A program made the position numbers and the translations under genes. This document shows, one piece after another, positions 34,332-43,600 of a DNA stretch of 64,000 nucleotides (the stretch's first letter is position 1; each line of letters starts with the position of its first letter). The notes beneath the pieces are model-generated. The model did no database searches, had not been told where the DNA came from, and was given only the letters and a program-made list of their open reading frames with translations. Origin of the DNA: Longimicrobium sp. (GTDB lineage Bacteria; Gemmatimonadota; Gemmatimonadetes; Longimicrobiales; Longimicrobiaceae); assembly GCA_036389795.1 (NCBI GenBank), contig DASVWD010000021.1, positions 1 to 64,000 of the forward strand. Reading direction: 5' to 3'.

Positions 34332-36686
34332 ATGCTCGCGCTCGCCCCTTCCGGCCCGCCCCCCTTCTTCGCCGAGGCCGCCGCCCTGATGGTGGCCGCC
34401 GCGGTGATCGCCTACGCCGCCGCGCGCGCCGGGGTGGTCCCCATCGTCGGCTTCCTCCTGGCGGGGGTGGTGATCGGGCCGCACGGGCTGGGCATCGTGC
34501 GCGACCGCGAGATGGTCGACGCCGCCGCCGAGATCGGCGTGGTGCTGCTCCTCTTCACCATCGGCATCGAGTTCAGCTTCGAGAAGCTGGCCCGCATCCG
34601 CCGGCTGATCCTGGGCGGCGGCACCCTGCAGGTGGGGCTCGCCACCGCCGCCACGGCCGGGCTCCTCGCCGCGCTGGGAGTGGACTGGCGCGCCGCCCTC
34701 TTCACCGGCTTCCTGGTGGCGCTCTCCTCCACGGCAATCGTCCTCAAGCTGCTGGGCGACCGCGGCGAGGCCGCCGCCCCGCACGGCCAGGTGGGGCTGG
34801 GGCTCCTCATCTTCCAGGACCTGGCCATCATCCCCATGGTGCTGCTGGTGCCCGTCTTGGCCGGCCGGGGCGGCTCCCCGGGCGACGTGGGGCTCGCGCT
34901 CCTCAAGGCGGCGGCCATCATCGCCCTGGTGCTCCTGGTGGCGCGCCGGCTGATGCCGCCGCTGCTGGAGGTGGTGGCGCGCACCTGCGCCCCCGAGCTC
35001 TTCCTGCTCACCGTGATGGCCGTCTGCTTCGGCACCGCCTGGCTCACCTCCCTGGCGGGGGTCAGCCTGTCGCTGGGCGCCTTCCTGGCCGGGCTGGTGG
35101 TGAGCGAGAGCCGCTTCAGCGAGCACGCCCTGGGCGAGATCCTCCCGCTGCAGATCCTCTTCAGCGCCACCTTCTTCGTCTCGGTGGGGATGCTGCTGGA
35201 CCTGGGCTTCCTGGCGCGCAACCTCCCCCTGGTGGGCGCCGCCGCGGCGGGGGTGCTGGCGGTCAAGCTGCTCACCACCTCCGCCAGCGTGCGCCTCCTG
35301 CGGTACCCGCTCCCCGTGGCCGCCGCCTCGGGGCTGGTGCTGGCGCAGATCGGCGAGTTCTCGTTCGTGCTGGCGAACGCGGGGCGCGAGGCGGGGCTCA
35401 CCCCCGCGGGGCTGGGCGAGACCGGGCTGCAGGCGTTCATCGCCACCAGCGTGCTGCTGATGGTGGCCACCCCGTACCTGGCCGCGCTGGGCTCGCGCCT
35501 GGCCGGGCGGCTCCAGGCGCACGCCGCCGCCGCCGAGGGCCGGCGCATGGAGGAGGCCGAGGCCGCCGGCGCCGGCCACCTCCCCCGGCTGGAGAACCAC
35601 GTGGTGGTGGCGGGCTACGGGCAGGCCGCGCGGCGGCTGGCGCGGGTGCTGCGCGCGTCGGGCGTCCCCTTCGCCATCACCACCCTCTCCCCCGACGGCG
35701 CGCGCGAGGCCGAGGCCGAGGGCTACCCCGTGCTGCGCGGCGACTCGGCCCGGCAGCGCACCCTGGAGCTGGTGGGGATCGAGCGCGCCAAGGTGATGGT
35801 GATCGCCGACGACGACCCGGCCATGGCGTACCGGATCGCCGCGGTGGGGCGGATGACGAACCCCACCATGCGCATCGTGGTGCGCACCCGCTACCTGGCC
35901 GAGGTGGAGCCGCTCAGCGAGGCCGGCGCCGACACCGTGGTGGCCGAGGAGCTGGAGGCTGTGGTGCGGCTCTTCGGCGACGTGCTGCGCGAGTACCGGG
36001 TGGACCCCGGCGAGATCGACGCGCACGAGGCCGCCGCGCGCCGGGGCGGCTATGCGGTGCTGCGCACGGGTGAGGCCCCCGGGCTGCCGCCGTGCGCGCT
36101 GGACGGCGACTGCCTGGCCACGCGCACCGTCGCCGTGCGCGCGGGCTCCCCCGCGGCCGGGCGGCGCGTGGGCGAGCTGGCGCTCGGGCGCTGGGGGCTG
36201 GTGCTCACCGGCGTCCGCGAGGACGGGGCGTGGGAGGAGGCGCCGCCGGACGACCGGGTGCTGCGCCCCGGGATGGAGCTGGCGCTGGCCGGCACCGCCG
36301 ACGCCTTCGCCCGGAGCGCCCCCGTGTTCCGCCCCGCCGGCGGCACGCTGAGCCCGGCGCCGCCCCCGCCGCGGGCCGACGGGAGGACGCGCCCCGACCC
36401 CGAGCAGCTGGTCACCTTCCAGCCCGCCGGAGGGGCCGCCTGCGCCCACCTCGAGCAGGTGCATCCCGTGCACCCCAGCGCCCCCGGCTGCGAGGAGTGC
36501 CTGCGCAGCGGCGACGACTGGGTGCAGCTGCGCCTGTGCATGACCTGCGGCCACGTGGGCTGCTGCGACTCGTCGCCGAACCGCCACGCCACCGCGCACT
36601 TCCACGCCACCGGCCACCCCGTGATGCGCTCCGCCGAGCCGGGCGAGACGTGGGGCTGGTGCTACGTCGACGAGCTGGAGCTGTAG
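34332..36686 (+). CDS. Kef-type cation/proton antiporter with RCK domain and C-terminal UBP zinc finger
   Basis: The 784-residue protein joins three parts. A CPA2 Na+(K+)/H+ exchanger domain spans residues about 10-395 (VGFLLAGVVIGPHGLGIV, LGLLIFQDLAIIPMVLL). An RCK/TrkA-N domain begins near 420 (HVVVAGYGQAARRLARVL) followed by a TrkA-C-like part near 610-670. A UBP-type zinc finger fills residues about 699-784 (GCEECLRSGDDWVQLRLCMTCGHVGCCD, then HATAHFHATGHPVMRS and WCYVDE). All expected Cys/His ligands of the finger are present. Bacterial UBP fingers usually stand alone or are fused to antiporters; the role here is unknown. Confidence 0.93.
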   Translation: MLALAPSGPPPFFAEAAALMVAAAVIAYAAARAGVVPIVGFLLAGVVIGPHGLGIVRDREMVDAAAEIGVVLLLFTIGIEFSFEKLARIRRLILGGGTLQVGLATAATAGLLAALGVDWRAALFTGFLVALSSTAIVLKLLGDRGEAAAPHGQVGLGLLIFQDLAIIPMVLLVPVLAGRGGSPGDVGLALLKAAAIIALVLLVARRLMPPLLEVVARTCAPELFLLTVMAVCFGTAWLTSLAGVSLSLGAFLAGLVVSESRFSEHALGEILPLQILFSATFFVSVGMLLDLGFLARNLPLVGAAAAGVLAVKLLTTSASVRLLRYPLPVAAASGLVLAQIGEFSFVLANAGREAGLTPAGLGETGLQAFIATSVLLMVATPYLAALGSRLAGRLQAHAAAAEGRRMEEAEAAGAGHLPRLENHVVVAGYGQAARRLARVLRASGVPFAITTLSPDGAREAEAEGYPVLRGDSARQRTLELVGIERAKVMVIADDDPAMAYRIAAVGRMTNPTMRIVVRTRYLAEVEPLSEAGADTVVAEELEAVVRLFGDVLREYRVDPGEIDAHEAAARRGGYAVLRTGEAPGLPPCALDGDCLATRTVAVRAGSPAAGRRVGELALGRWGLVLTGVREDGAWEEAPPDDRVLRPGMELALAGTADAFARSAPVFRPAGGTLSPAPPPPRADGRTRPDPEQLVTFQPAGGAACAHLEQVHPVHPSAPGCEECLRSGDDWVQLRLCMTCGHVGCCDSSPNRHATAHFHATGHPVMRSAEPGETWGWCYVDELEL

Positions 36687-37041
36687 GAGGGGAAGTGCGT
36701 GAGCGCATCGGCTGGCTTCCGCGCCGCCGCGGGCAGCCCTCTCCCTGGCGCTGCGCGCCTGTCCCTCCCCCAAACCCCTGGGGGAGGGACCTCCTCGCTT
36801 CGCTCGTAACGTGTGGACGCAGGATATCGCCTGCTGGAGACCGGCGAGGCCTGCCGCGCACGCGGAACCCGACGACGCACCGGGGGAGCCCGCGGAGGCG
36901 GGCTTTTCGCCGTTGTTGCCGCGGATTCATCCGCCACCCCACGCACCGGCCCTGTCATGTCCACCCTCTCCCAAACCTGCCCCAAACCTGGGAGAGGGTT
37001 GCCGCTCCAAGGCGGCGGGTGAGGGCTGCCCGCGGCCGCGC
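36687..37041. repeat. Repeat-filled spacer between the two antiporter units
   Basis: No gene is seen. It holds a GTGCGTGAGCGC octamer remnant (36696-36707), a reversed GGCGCTGCGCGCCTGTCCCTCC/GGGGGAGGGACCTCCTCGCT element (about 36728-36812) and a GCCCGCGGAGGCGGGC stem with the trailing CGCCGTTGTTGCCGCGG segment (about 36890-36935). A CCCTCTCCCA/TGGGAGAGGG hairpin follows. Confidence 0.7.
36963..36999. terminator. Hairpin between convergent antiporter genes
   Basis: An 11-bp stem ACCCTCTCCCA / TGGGAGAGGGT lies between the plus-strand antiporter and the minus-strand khtU. It could end transcripts from both sides; no long T-tract is present. Confidence 0.4.
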
Positions 37042-38307
37042 CTAACTCTGCGGTCGCGCTGGAGGCTCGCCGCCCGAACCGGGCGGGCCCGGCGCTCCGG
37101 ACGGGGCCTCCTCGTCCGACGTCGGCGGCCCCAGCACGTAGTCCGGCAGCGGAGGGCGCGGCCCCTTGCGGGGGAACACCCGCTGCGCGATGCGCGGGGC
37201 GTACTGCATGGTCGCCGTCCCCGCCAGCGAGAGCGCCAGCACCATCAGCCCGATCGCCGCGTTCACCTCCGCCAGCCCGGCCGTGGCCGCCACGCCCGCC
37301 AGCAGGATGGAGAACTCGCCGCGCGGCACCAGCGTGAGCCCCAGCGCCAGCGCGCCGCGCTTCGACAGCCCGTCCGCGAGCCCCGCGCGGTAGCCGCCCG
37401 CCACCTTCGCCGCGATTCCCAGCACCGCCAGCCCCAGCGCCTGCGGCCACACCCCCGCGAAGCGCGCCGGGTCCAGCGACAGCCCGAACGCCAGGAAGAA
37501 CACCGCCGCGAACACCCCCTGCAGCGGCGCGAAGAGACGCTCCACCCGCTCGCGGTGGCGCGTCTCGGCCAGCACCACCCCCGCCAGGAACGCCCCGATC
37601 GCCTCCGACAGCCCCGCCGCCAGCGCCGCCGCCGACAGCAGCAGCACCAGCCCGCCCACCGCAAGCAGCAGCAGGTCGTCGCTCTCCAGGTCCAGCGCCC
37701 AGTCCAGCACCCGCTCCGCCCTGAGCGCGATCACCACGAACACGGCGAAGAAGGCCGCCGCGATGCCGATCCCCCGCAGCACCGATCCCGCCGACGGCTC
37801 GCCCGCCAGCACCGCGCCCGAGAGCAGCGCCAGCAGCAGCGCCACGAACAGGTCCTCGAAGACGAGCACCCCGAGCGCCGTCTCCGTCTCGGGGTTCGCC
37901 GTGCGCTCCAGGTCGATCACCCCCTTGGCGATGATGGCGCTGGACGAGACGTAGAAGGCGCCCGCCAGGATCAGCGCCCCCTCGATCCCCCACCCGAACG
38001 CCAGCCCCGCCGCGAGGCCGAGCGGAAAGCAGAACGCCAGGTCCACCAGCCCGCCGCGCACGATGCGCCGCCGGTTCTCCAGCAGCGCCCGCAGCGAGAA
38101 CTCCAGCCCCATGAAGAAGAGCAGGAGCGCCACGCCCAGCGTGGCCAGCACGTCCACCAGCTCCTGGTCCAGCCCCACCGGCCGGAGCGCCAGCCCCAGC
38201 AGGATGAAGGCGGGGACCACCGACTGGCCCAGCCGCGCGAACAGGATGCCCGCCAGCGCCAGGGCCGCCAGCACCGCGCCGGCGCCCAGCAGGAATTCGC
38301 CGTGCAT
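37042..38307 (-). CDS. khtU: CPA2 K+/H+ antiporter subunit (KhtU-like)
   Basis: The 421-residue integral membrane protein has about 12 hydrophobic segments and CPA2 motifs (LGVALLLFFMGLEFSLRALLE, AGAFYVSSSAIIAKGVI, LGVLVFEDLFVALLLALL, LVPRGEFSILLAGV). The C-terminal tail is Pro/Gly-rich. It starts 9 bp after the KhtT-like gene, the same arrangement as the Bacillus KhtTU K+/H+ antiporter. The symbol is given by this arrangement and family. Confidence 0.85.
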   Translation of the reverse strand: MHGEFLLGAGAVLAALALAGILFARLGQSVVPAFILLGLALRPVGLDQELVDVLATLGVALLLFFMGLEFSLRALLENRRRIVRGGLVDLAFCFPLGLAAGLAFGWGIEGALILAGAFYVSSSAIIAKGVIDLERTANPETETALGVLVFEDLFVALLLALLSGAVLAGEPSAGSVLRGIGIAAAFFAVFVVIALRAERVLDWALDLESDDLLLLAVGGLVLLLSAAALAAGLSEAIGAFLAGVVLAETRHRERVERLFAPLQGVFAAVFFLAFGLSLDPARFAGVWPQALGLAVLGIAAKVAGGYRAGLADGLSKRGALALGLTLVPRGEFSILLAGVAATAGLAEVNAAIGLMVLALSLAGTATMQYAPRIAQRVFPRKGPRPPLPDYVLGPPTSDEEAPSGAPGPPGSGGEPPARPQS

Positions 38308-38316
38308 GGCCGCCCG

Positions 38317-38799
38317 TCAGCCGCCGCGCAGCAGCGCGCCCAGGCGCCCCACCTGCTCGCGGTCGCCCACCACCACCAGCGTGTCGCCGGCCGCGATCCG
38401 CTCGTCGGGCTGCGGGTTGGGCACCGCCCGCCCGCCGCGCAGCACGGCGATGATGCTGGCCCCCGTGCGCTTGCGCACCGCCGCCTCGCCGATGGTCTGC
38501 CCCTCCAGCGGCGAGCCGGGGCGCACCTTCATCCACTCCACGGCCAGCTGGTCGAGGATCAGGTCCATCGACTCCGCCGGCGTGGGCTGGAAGTAGGCGC
38601 CGCCCAGGATCGCCCCCAGCTTGCGCGCTTCGGCGTCGTCCATGCGCACCGCGGCGGCGGGGAAGTCCTCCCCCCGCTCGAAGAGGTAGACCTCGCGGTG
38701 CCCCGTGTTGTGGATGATGACGGTCAGCCGGTCGCCGCCGCGGGTGGTGCAGGCGAACTTCTTCCCCACCCCCGGCAGGTCGTGCTCCTTGACCTCCAT
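38317..38799 (-). CDS. khtT: Regulatory subunit with TrkA-C domain (KhtT-like)
   Basis: The 160-residue soluble protein has an N-terminal domain (MEVKEHDLPGVGKKFACTTRGGDRLTVIIHNTGHREVYLF) and a C-terminal RCK_C/TrkA-C domain (TIGEAAVRKRTGASIIAVLRGG, then NPQPDERIAAGDTLVVVGDREQV). KhtT proteins gate KhtU. In Bacillus c-di-AMP binds the RCK_C domain. The ATG at 38799 has GGGGGCG upstream and begins at the family start. Confidence 0.87.
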   Translation of the reverse strand: MEVKEHDLPGVGKKFACTTRGGDRLTVIIHNTGHREVYLFERGEDFPAAAVRMDDAEARKLGAILGGAYFQPTPAESMDLILDQLAVEWMKVRPGSPLEGQTIGEAAVRKRTGASIIAVLRGGRAVPNPQPDERIAAGDTLVVVGDREQVGRLGALLRGG

Positions 38800-38973
38800 G
38801 TCGCCCCCGCTTCGCTGTCCTGTGGCCGCGGCCGCGCGCCGCACCCCTCGCATCTACGGCGAAGCGGCCTGCGTGGCAAGCCCCGGCCGCCTCACGCCGG
38901 CGCATGCAACCTCCCTCCTCCCCCGGCGATCCAAGTCCCGTCCACGATCGGGAGAAGCCACCGGAGGAGCGAA

Positions 38974-39558
38974 ATGAGAGACCGGACCCGCCCCCGCCGC
39001 CTCGCGCCCGCCGCGCTCGCGCTCGTCCACGCCGCGTGCGATCCCCCGCCGCCCGTGCCCAGATCGGACGCCCGCGCGGAGGTCGAGGCGCAGTACGAGC
39101 GCCTGGCCGAGGCGATCCGGCGGAACGACCTGGAGGCGATCCTGGCCCTGCAGGCGCCGGACTTCACCTCGCGCAACCCGAACGGGCAGGCGTTCGACTA
39201 TGCGGCGATGGAGGACTACACGCGGCGGATGACCTCTGCCATCGACTCCGTGATCCACATCCGCAACCGCATCCGCGAGTTCACCCTGCGCGGCGACACC
39301 GCGGTGGCCGACGTGTGCCAGGAGCTCTCGCGCATCCAGCGCATCGGCGACAGCCCGCGCCGCGTAGACACCAGCGCGCTGCAGACCGAGACCTGGGTGC
39401 GCCGCCCCGAAGGCTGGCGCCGCCGCCACGTCGAGAACGTCCGCGGCCTGCGCTGGTTCGTCGAAGGCGTCCGCGTCGAGCCCGGCCGGCCCTACGCCCC
39501 CGGCGCGCCGGAATACCGCCCCGACCCCGATCCCCCGACCGGCTGCGGCCTGCGGTGA
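38974..39558 (+). CDS. Exported NTF2-like (SnoaL/DUF4440-type) protein
   Basis: The 194-residue product has a basic, hydrophobic N-terminus (RRLAPAALALVHAAC) that looks like a signal peptide; the lipobox is imperfect. Residues about 35-160 fit a cone-shaped NTF2-like fold: YERLAEAIRRNDLEAILALQAPDFTSRNPNG, a TRRM helix and a GDTAVADVCQELSR strand. Ligand and role are unknown. GGAGGAGC precedes the ATG at 38974. It stands alone. Confidence 0.75.
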   Translation: MRDRTRPRRLAPAALALVHAACDPPPPVPRSDARAEVEAQYERLAEAIRRNDLEAILALQAPDFTSRNPNGQAFDYAAMEDYTRRMTSAIDSVIHIRNRIREFTLRGDTAVADVCQELSRIQRIGDSPRRVDTSALQTETWVRRPEGWRRRHVENVRGLRWFVEGVRVEPGRPYAPGAPEYRPDPDPPTGCGLR

Positions 39559-39582
39559 GGGTATTAGGCAAAAGTGGAGAAG

Positions 39583-39653
39583 AAAAACCCCGGGTGTGCA
39601 GGGATTCTGCAGACCCGGGGGAGGTAAAGCCGCCGCCGTTGCGGGCAACGGAT
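39583..39653 (-). ncRNA. Candidate small RNA between the NTF2-like gene and the nuclease
   Basis: On the minus strand a promoter (-35 TTGACA, 39687-39682; 16-bp spacer; -10 TACATT, 39665-39660) is followed by a short segment with a CCGTTGC/GCAACGG hairpin (39637-39652), an unpaired TTTACCTCCCCC stretch (39618-39629), and a strong hairpin (39588-39620) ending in TTTTTCTTCT. No open frame of note lies within it. This is the layout of a roughly 70-nt small RNA. Transcription is inferred, not shown. Confidence 0.4.
39588..39620. terminator. Hairpin with T-tract on the minus strand
   Basis: CCCCGGGTGTGCAG pairs with CTGCAGACCCGGGG with one mismatch and a 5-base loop. On the minus strand TTTTTCTTCT follows directly, the mark of a rho-independent terminator. 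It may also stop plus-strand transcription from the NTF2-like gene. Confidence 0.65.
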
Positions 39654-39659
39654 GCACGG

Positions 39660-39687
39660 AATGTACAGTTTGCTTGCGACGTGTCAA
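39660..39687 (-). promoter_or_regulatory. sigma70-like promoter of the candidate small RNA
   Basis: TTGACA and TACATT are separated by 16 bp on the minus strand. The -35 is a perfect consensus match, the best in the window together with that of the MarR gene. Confidence 0.5.
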
Positions 39688-39815
39688 GACTCTTTCAAGT
39701 TCCGCAGCCCAGTTTTCACCCGTTCTGAAATGCGAAACAGAAGCCACCCCGGGCGTAGGAGGAGCAATGGGAGTAGATTGGAGCAGAAGAGACACCTTCC
39801 TCGCGATGGCAGACC

Positions 39816-40571
39816 ATGAGTGATTCATCACAGCGTTTGTTGAGCCCTGAGGAGTACGAATGGGCCCTCTTCGAGAAACTGCTCTACGACTTTCCACCTC
39901 CCGCTTTTCGGGTTGAACACAATGTCTCGCTTCCTGGCAATCAAAGTGGAACATCGCGTCAGGTGGATGTTGTCGTTTATAAGGCAGGGGACGCACATCC
40001 CTTCCTCATAGCCGATGCCAAGCTTCATAAAAGGAAAGTTGATCTTACCGTCACTGGTAGCTTCTTATCGATGCTCTTGGATACCGAAGTCGGGGCCGGC
40101 CTGCTTGTCGCGCCAGAAGGGTTTAGCAAGGGTGCCGAGAATCAGCTCAAGCAGCACAATGTGGCCGTTATGCAATTGTCTCTGGACAAAGCCCTCACGC
40201 TATGCTGGCGCTCAATTGCACGGGGGCTGCTTCCCTGGGATTGGGCTTTCCATCCAGATATGGCACCCGTTCTTCGACTTATTGATGAGAAGGCGAGTCC
40301 TGATGAGCTAGTGGAGGCAACCGCGGTTCTGCCGTTTGAGGAATGGGAGGCGGTAATCTCATTCGGGATGCACAACTATAGGCAGGAAGCCCGTTCCTTC
40401 CTTTGCGCAATTGCCTTAGAACACTGGGATGACGCTTGGCGATTCAATGCGGTCCGTCTCCTCAATGAGTTTGGGAGTCTAGACAATGACTTCGCTCGAG
40501 CGTTGATCCAGAGAGAAACCGATCCAGAAACTCTGGCTTTGCTCGAAGTGTGCTGTGAACGTCCGGTATAA
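39816..40571 (+). CDS. Orphan protein with PD-(D/E)xK restriction-nuclease-like domain; lower GC
   Basis: The 251-residue protein has, at residues 48-70, RQVDVVVYKAG...FLIADAKLHKRKV. This is the arrangement of Mrr/HJR-type PD-(D/E)xK nucleases: Asp51, then Asp67-x-Lys69, with Glu16 or Glu20 upstream as possible extra ligands. The C-terminal 130 residues are helical and unrecognised. G+C content is about 50-55% against about 70% around it, and codon use differs (many A/T third positions), a sign of recent transfer. No methylase or partner gene is adjacent. The start at 39816 has no clear ribosome-binding site. Confidence 0.75.
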   Translation: MSDSSQRLLSPEEYEWALFEKLLYDFPPPAFRVEHNVSLPGNQSGTSRQVDVVVYKAGDAHPFLIADAKLHKRKVDLTVTGSFLSMLLDTEVGAGLLVAPEGFSKGAENQLKQHNVAVMQLSLDKALTLCWRSIARGLLPWDWAFHPDMAPVLRLIDEKASPDELVEATAVLPFEEWEAVISFGMHNYRQEARSFLCAIALEHWDDAWRFNAVRLLNEFGSLDNDFARALIQRETDPETLALLEVCCERPV

Positions 40572-40590
40572 CATAACCACGGCCCGTAGA

Positions 40591-40629
40591 AACCGCCCCC
40601 GGTGCTCGCGATGAGCCCCGGGGGCGGTT
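40591..40629. terminator. Bidirectional terminator between nuclease and RND operon
   Basis: A 12-bp stem, AACCGCCCCCGG / CCGGGGGCGGTT, lies between the plus-strand nuclease gene and the minus-strand RND operon. On the minus strand it is followed by TTTCT. Confidence 0.7.
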
Positions 40630-40672
40630 CCTCTCCTGCCGATCCTGGCGACGGCGTCGCCCGCGTCCGCGC

Positions 40673-43600
40673 TCAGTCCGCCGCGATCGTCTCCGGCTCG
40701 CGCTTCGGGGCGGGGGTGGGGCGCGCCGGGACGTGCACCGCGGCGGGGCGGCGGCCGCCGAGCTTCGCGCGCACCCACGCGATCCCGTCGTCCAGCAGCG
40801 TGTAGACCACCGGCACCACGAACAGCGTGAGCAGCGTGGAGGTGATCAGCCCGCCGATCACCGCGTGGGCCATCGGCGCCCGCTGCTCGCTCCCCTCGCC
40901 CAGCGCCAGCGCCAGCGGGATCATGCCGAAGATCATCGCCATGGTGGTCATGATGATCGGCCGCACGCGCACCCGCGCCGAGGTCAGCACCGCCTCGGTG
41001 CGCGGCACCCCCCGCTCGCGCTCGTGGTTCACGAAGTCCACCAGCAGGATGCCGTTCTTGGTCACCAGCCCCATCAGCATGACGATGCCGATCATCGTCA
41101 TCACGTTCAGGTTCCCCTTCGTGAGCCACAGCGCCAGCGCCACGCCCAGGAACGAGAGCGGCAGCGCCAGCATGATGGCCAGCGGCTGGAAGAACGAGCC
41201 GAAGAGCGAGGCCAGGATCAGGTAGATGAACACCACCGCCAGCAGGAGCGCCGCCCCCACGTAGCCCTTGGTCTCCTCCAGGTTCTGCACGTCGCCGGTG
41301 AACACCGCGCGGTACCCCGGCGGCAGCCCCACCCGGTCGATCGCCTCGCGCGCGTCGTTGGCCACGTCGCCCACGCTGTGCCCGGGGAGCACCCCGGCCG
41401 AGACCGAGACCTGCCGCTCCAGGCTGCGCCGCTCGATCGACACCGGGCTGGTGCCGGCGCGCACGTCGGCCACCTCGCTGAGCGGGATCATCGCCGGCTG
41501 GCGCGAATCGGGGTCCACGTTGCTGCTGGCCACCGGGATGTTCCCCACGTCGCCCGCCGAGGTGCGCAAACTGTCGGGGTACACCACGATCACGTCGTGC
41601 GAGTACCCCTGCGGGTCCTCCCAGCGCGTGGCGCGCTGCCCGGTGAAGAGCGGCTGCAGCGTCTGGCCGATGCTCTGGATCCCCAGCCCCGCCGCCCAGG
41701 CGCGCTGCCGGTCCACCACCACGTCCAGCTGCGGGACCTCCTCCTCCTGCTGGCTGTTCGGCTCGGCGATCCCCTCCACGTTCTCCAGCGCGTCCAGCAC
41801 CTGGTTGGCCGCCAGCTTGAGGGTGTTGAACTCCGGCCCCTGCACGTTCACCTGGATCGGCTGCCCGCGCCCGCCGAAGATCGTCGGGGTCCCCGTGATG
41901 TTGGCCCGCACCCCGGGGACGCGCCGCAGCTCGCCGCGCAGCGCGTCCTGGATGTCGGCCTGCGAGCGCTCACGCTCGTTCTTCTCCTTCAGCTTCACGA
42001 AGATCTGCCCGTTGCTGGGCGTGCCCCGGAAGCCGCCGCCGATCGACATGTAGGTGTAGGCCACCTCCGGCTGTGAGCGCAGGAAGCGGTCGAGCTCGCG
42101 CCCCTTCTCGATAGTGTACTCCAGCCGCGACCCCGGCGGCACCCGGTAGCCCACGTTGAACTCGCCGCCGTCGAAGTCGGGCATCCAGGTGAAGCCCAGC
42201 CGCGGCAGGAGGAACGCCGCCAGCCCGATGGAGAGCACCGCGCCCACCAGCACCTTCACCCGGTGCCCCAGCGCCCAGCTCAGCCACCGCGGGTAGCGCT
42301 CGGCCACCGCCTCGAAGCGGCCGTTGAACCAGTGGGCGAAGCGCACCACGGGGTTCCGCGTCCGCCGCGCGGGCGTCACCCCCTCGCGCCCGTGCACCCG
42401 CGCCTCCACCTCGGGGTCGGGCCAGATGCTGGAGAGCATCGGGTCCAGGGTGAAGGAGACGAAGAGCGACACCAGCACCGCGAACGCCACCGTCACGCCG
42501 AACTGGAAGAAGATCTTCCCGATCATCCCGCCCATGAAGGCCACCGGGATGAACACCGCCATCACCGCCAGCGTGGTGGAGACCACGGCCAGGCCGATCT
42601 CGCTGGTCCCCTCGCGCGCGGCGGTGTGGTGGTCCTTCCCCATCTCCAGGTGGCGCACGATGTTCTCGCGCACCACGATGGCGTCGTCGATCAGGAGGCC
42701 GATGGAGAGCGCCAGCGCCAGCAGCGTCATGGTGTTCACCGTGAAGTCGAACAGCCACATCACGAAGAACGCCGAGATGATGCTGATGGGCAGCGCCAGG
42801 CCGGTGATGACCGTGGAGCGCCAGGAGTTCAGGAACAGGTAGATGATGAGGATGGTGAGCACCGCGCCCAGCGCCAGCTCGTGCTGCACCGAGTCCAGCG
42901 AGGCGCGGATGCGCCGCGAGTCGTCGCGGATCACCGACAGCTTCACGTCCTCCGGGAGCGTCCGCTCCAGCTCGGCCGAGGCCAGGCGCACCCGGTCGGC
43001 CACCTCCACCGTGTTGGTCCCCGCCACCTTGAGGATGTCGATGGCCACCGCGGGGACGTCGTTCATGAAGGCGGCGCTGCGCCGCTCGGCCGAGCCGTCC
43101 ACCACGCTCCCCACGTCGCGCAGGCGCACGGGGACGCCGTCGCGCACGGCCACCACCACGTCGTTGAAGGCCAGCGGGTCGTCGATGCGGCCCGAGACGC
43201 GCACCAGGCGCTCCTGCTCGCCGCGGCGCACGCGGCCGGCGGGGACGTCCTGGTTCTCGCGCTGCAGCGCCTGCATCACCTGCTGCGGGCTGATCCCGTA
43301 GGCGCGCATGGCGGCCGGGTCGAGCTGCGCCTTGATCTCGCGCCGCGCCCCGCCCACCACGTTCACGCCGCCCACGCCGGGGATGGCCTCGAAGCGGGTC
43401 GACACCACCTCGTCGGCGATGTTGGTGAGCTCACGGAGCGGCCGCTCGGAGCTCTGCAGCGCGATCGACATGATCGGCCGCTCGTTGGGGTCGAAGCGCA
43501 GGATCACCGGGTCCTCGATCCCCGGCGGGAGCTGGCGGCGGAGGCGGGCCACCTTGGCCTGCACGTCCTGCTGCGCCTCGGCCACGTTCACGCCCAGCTC

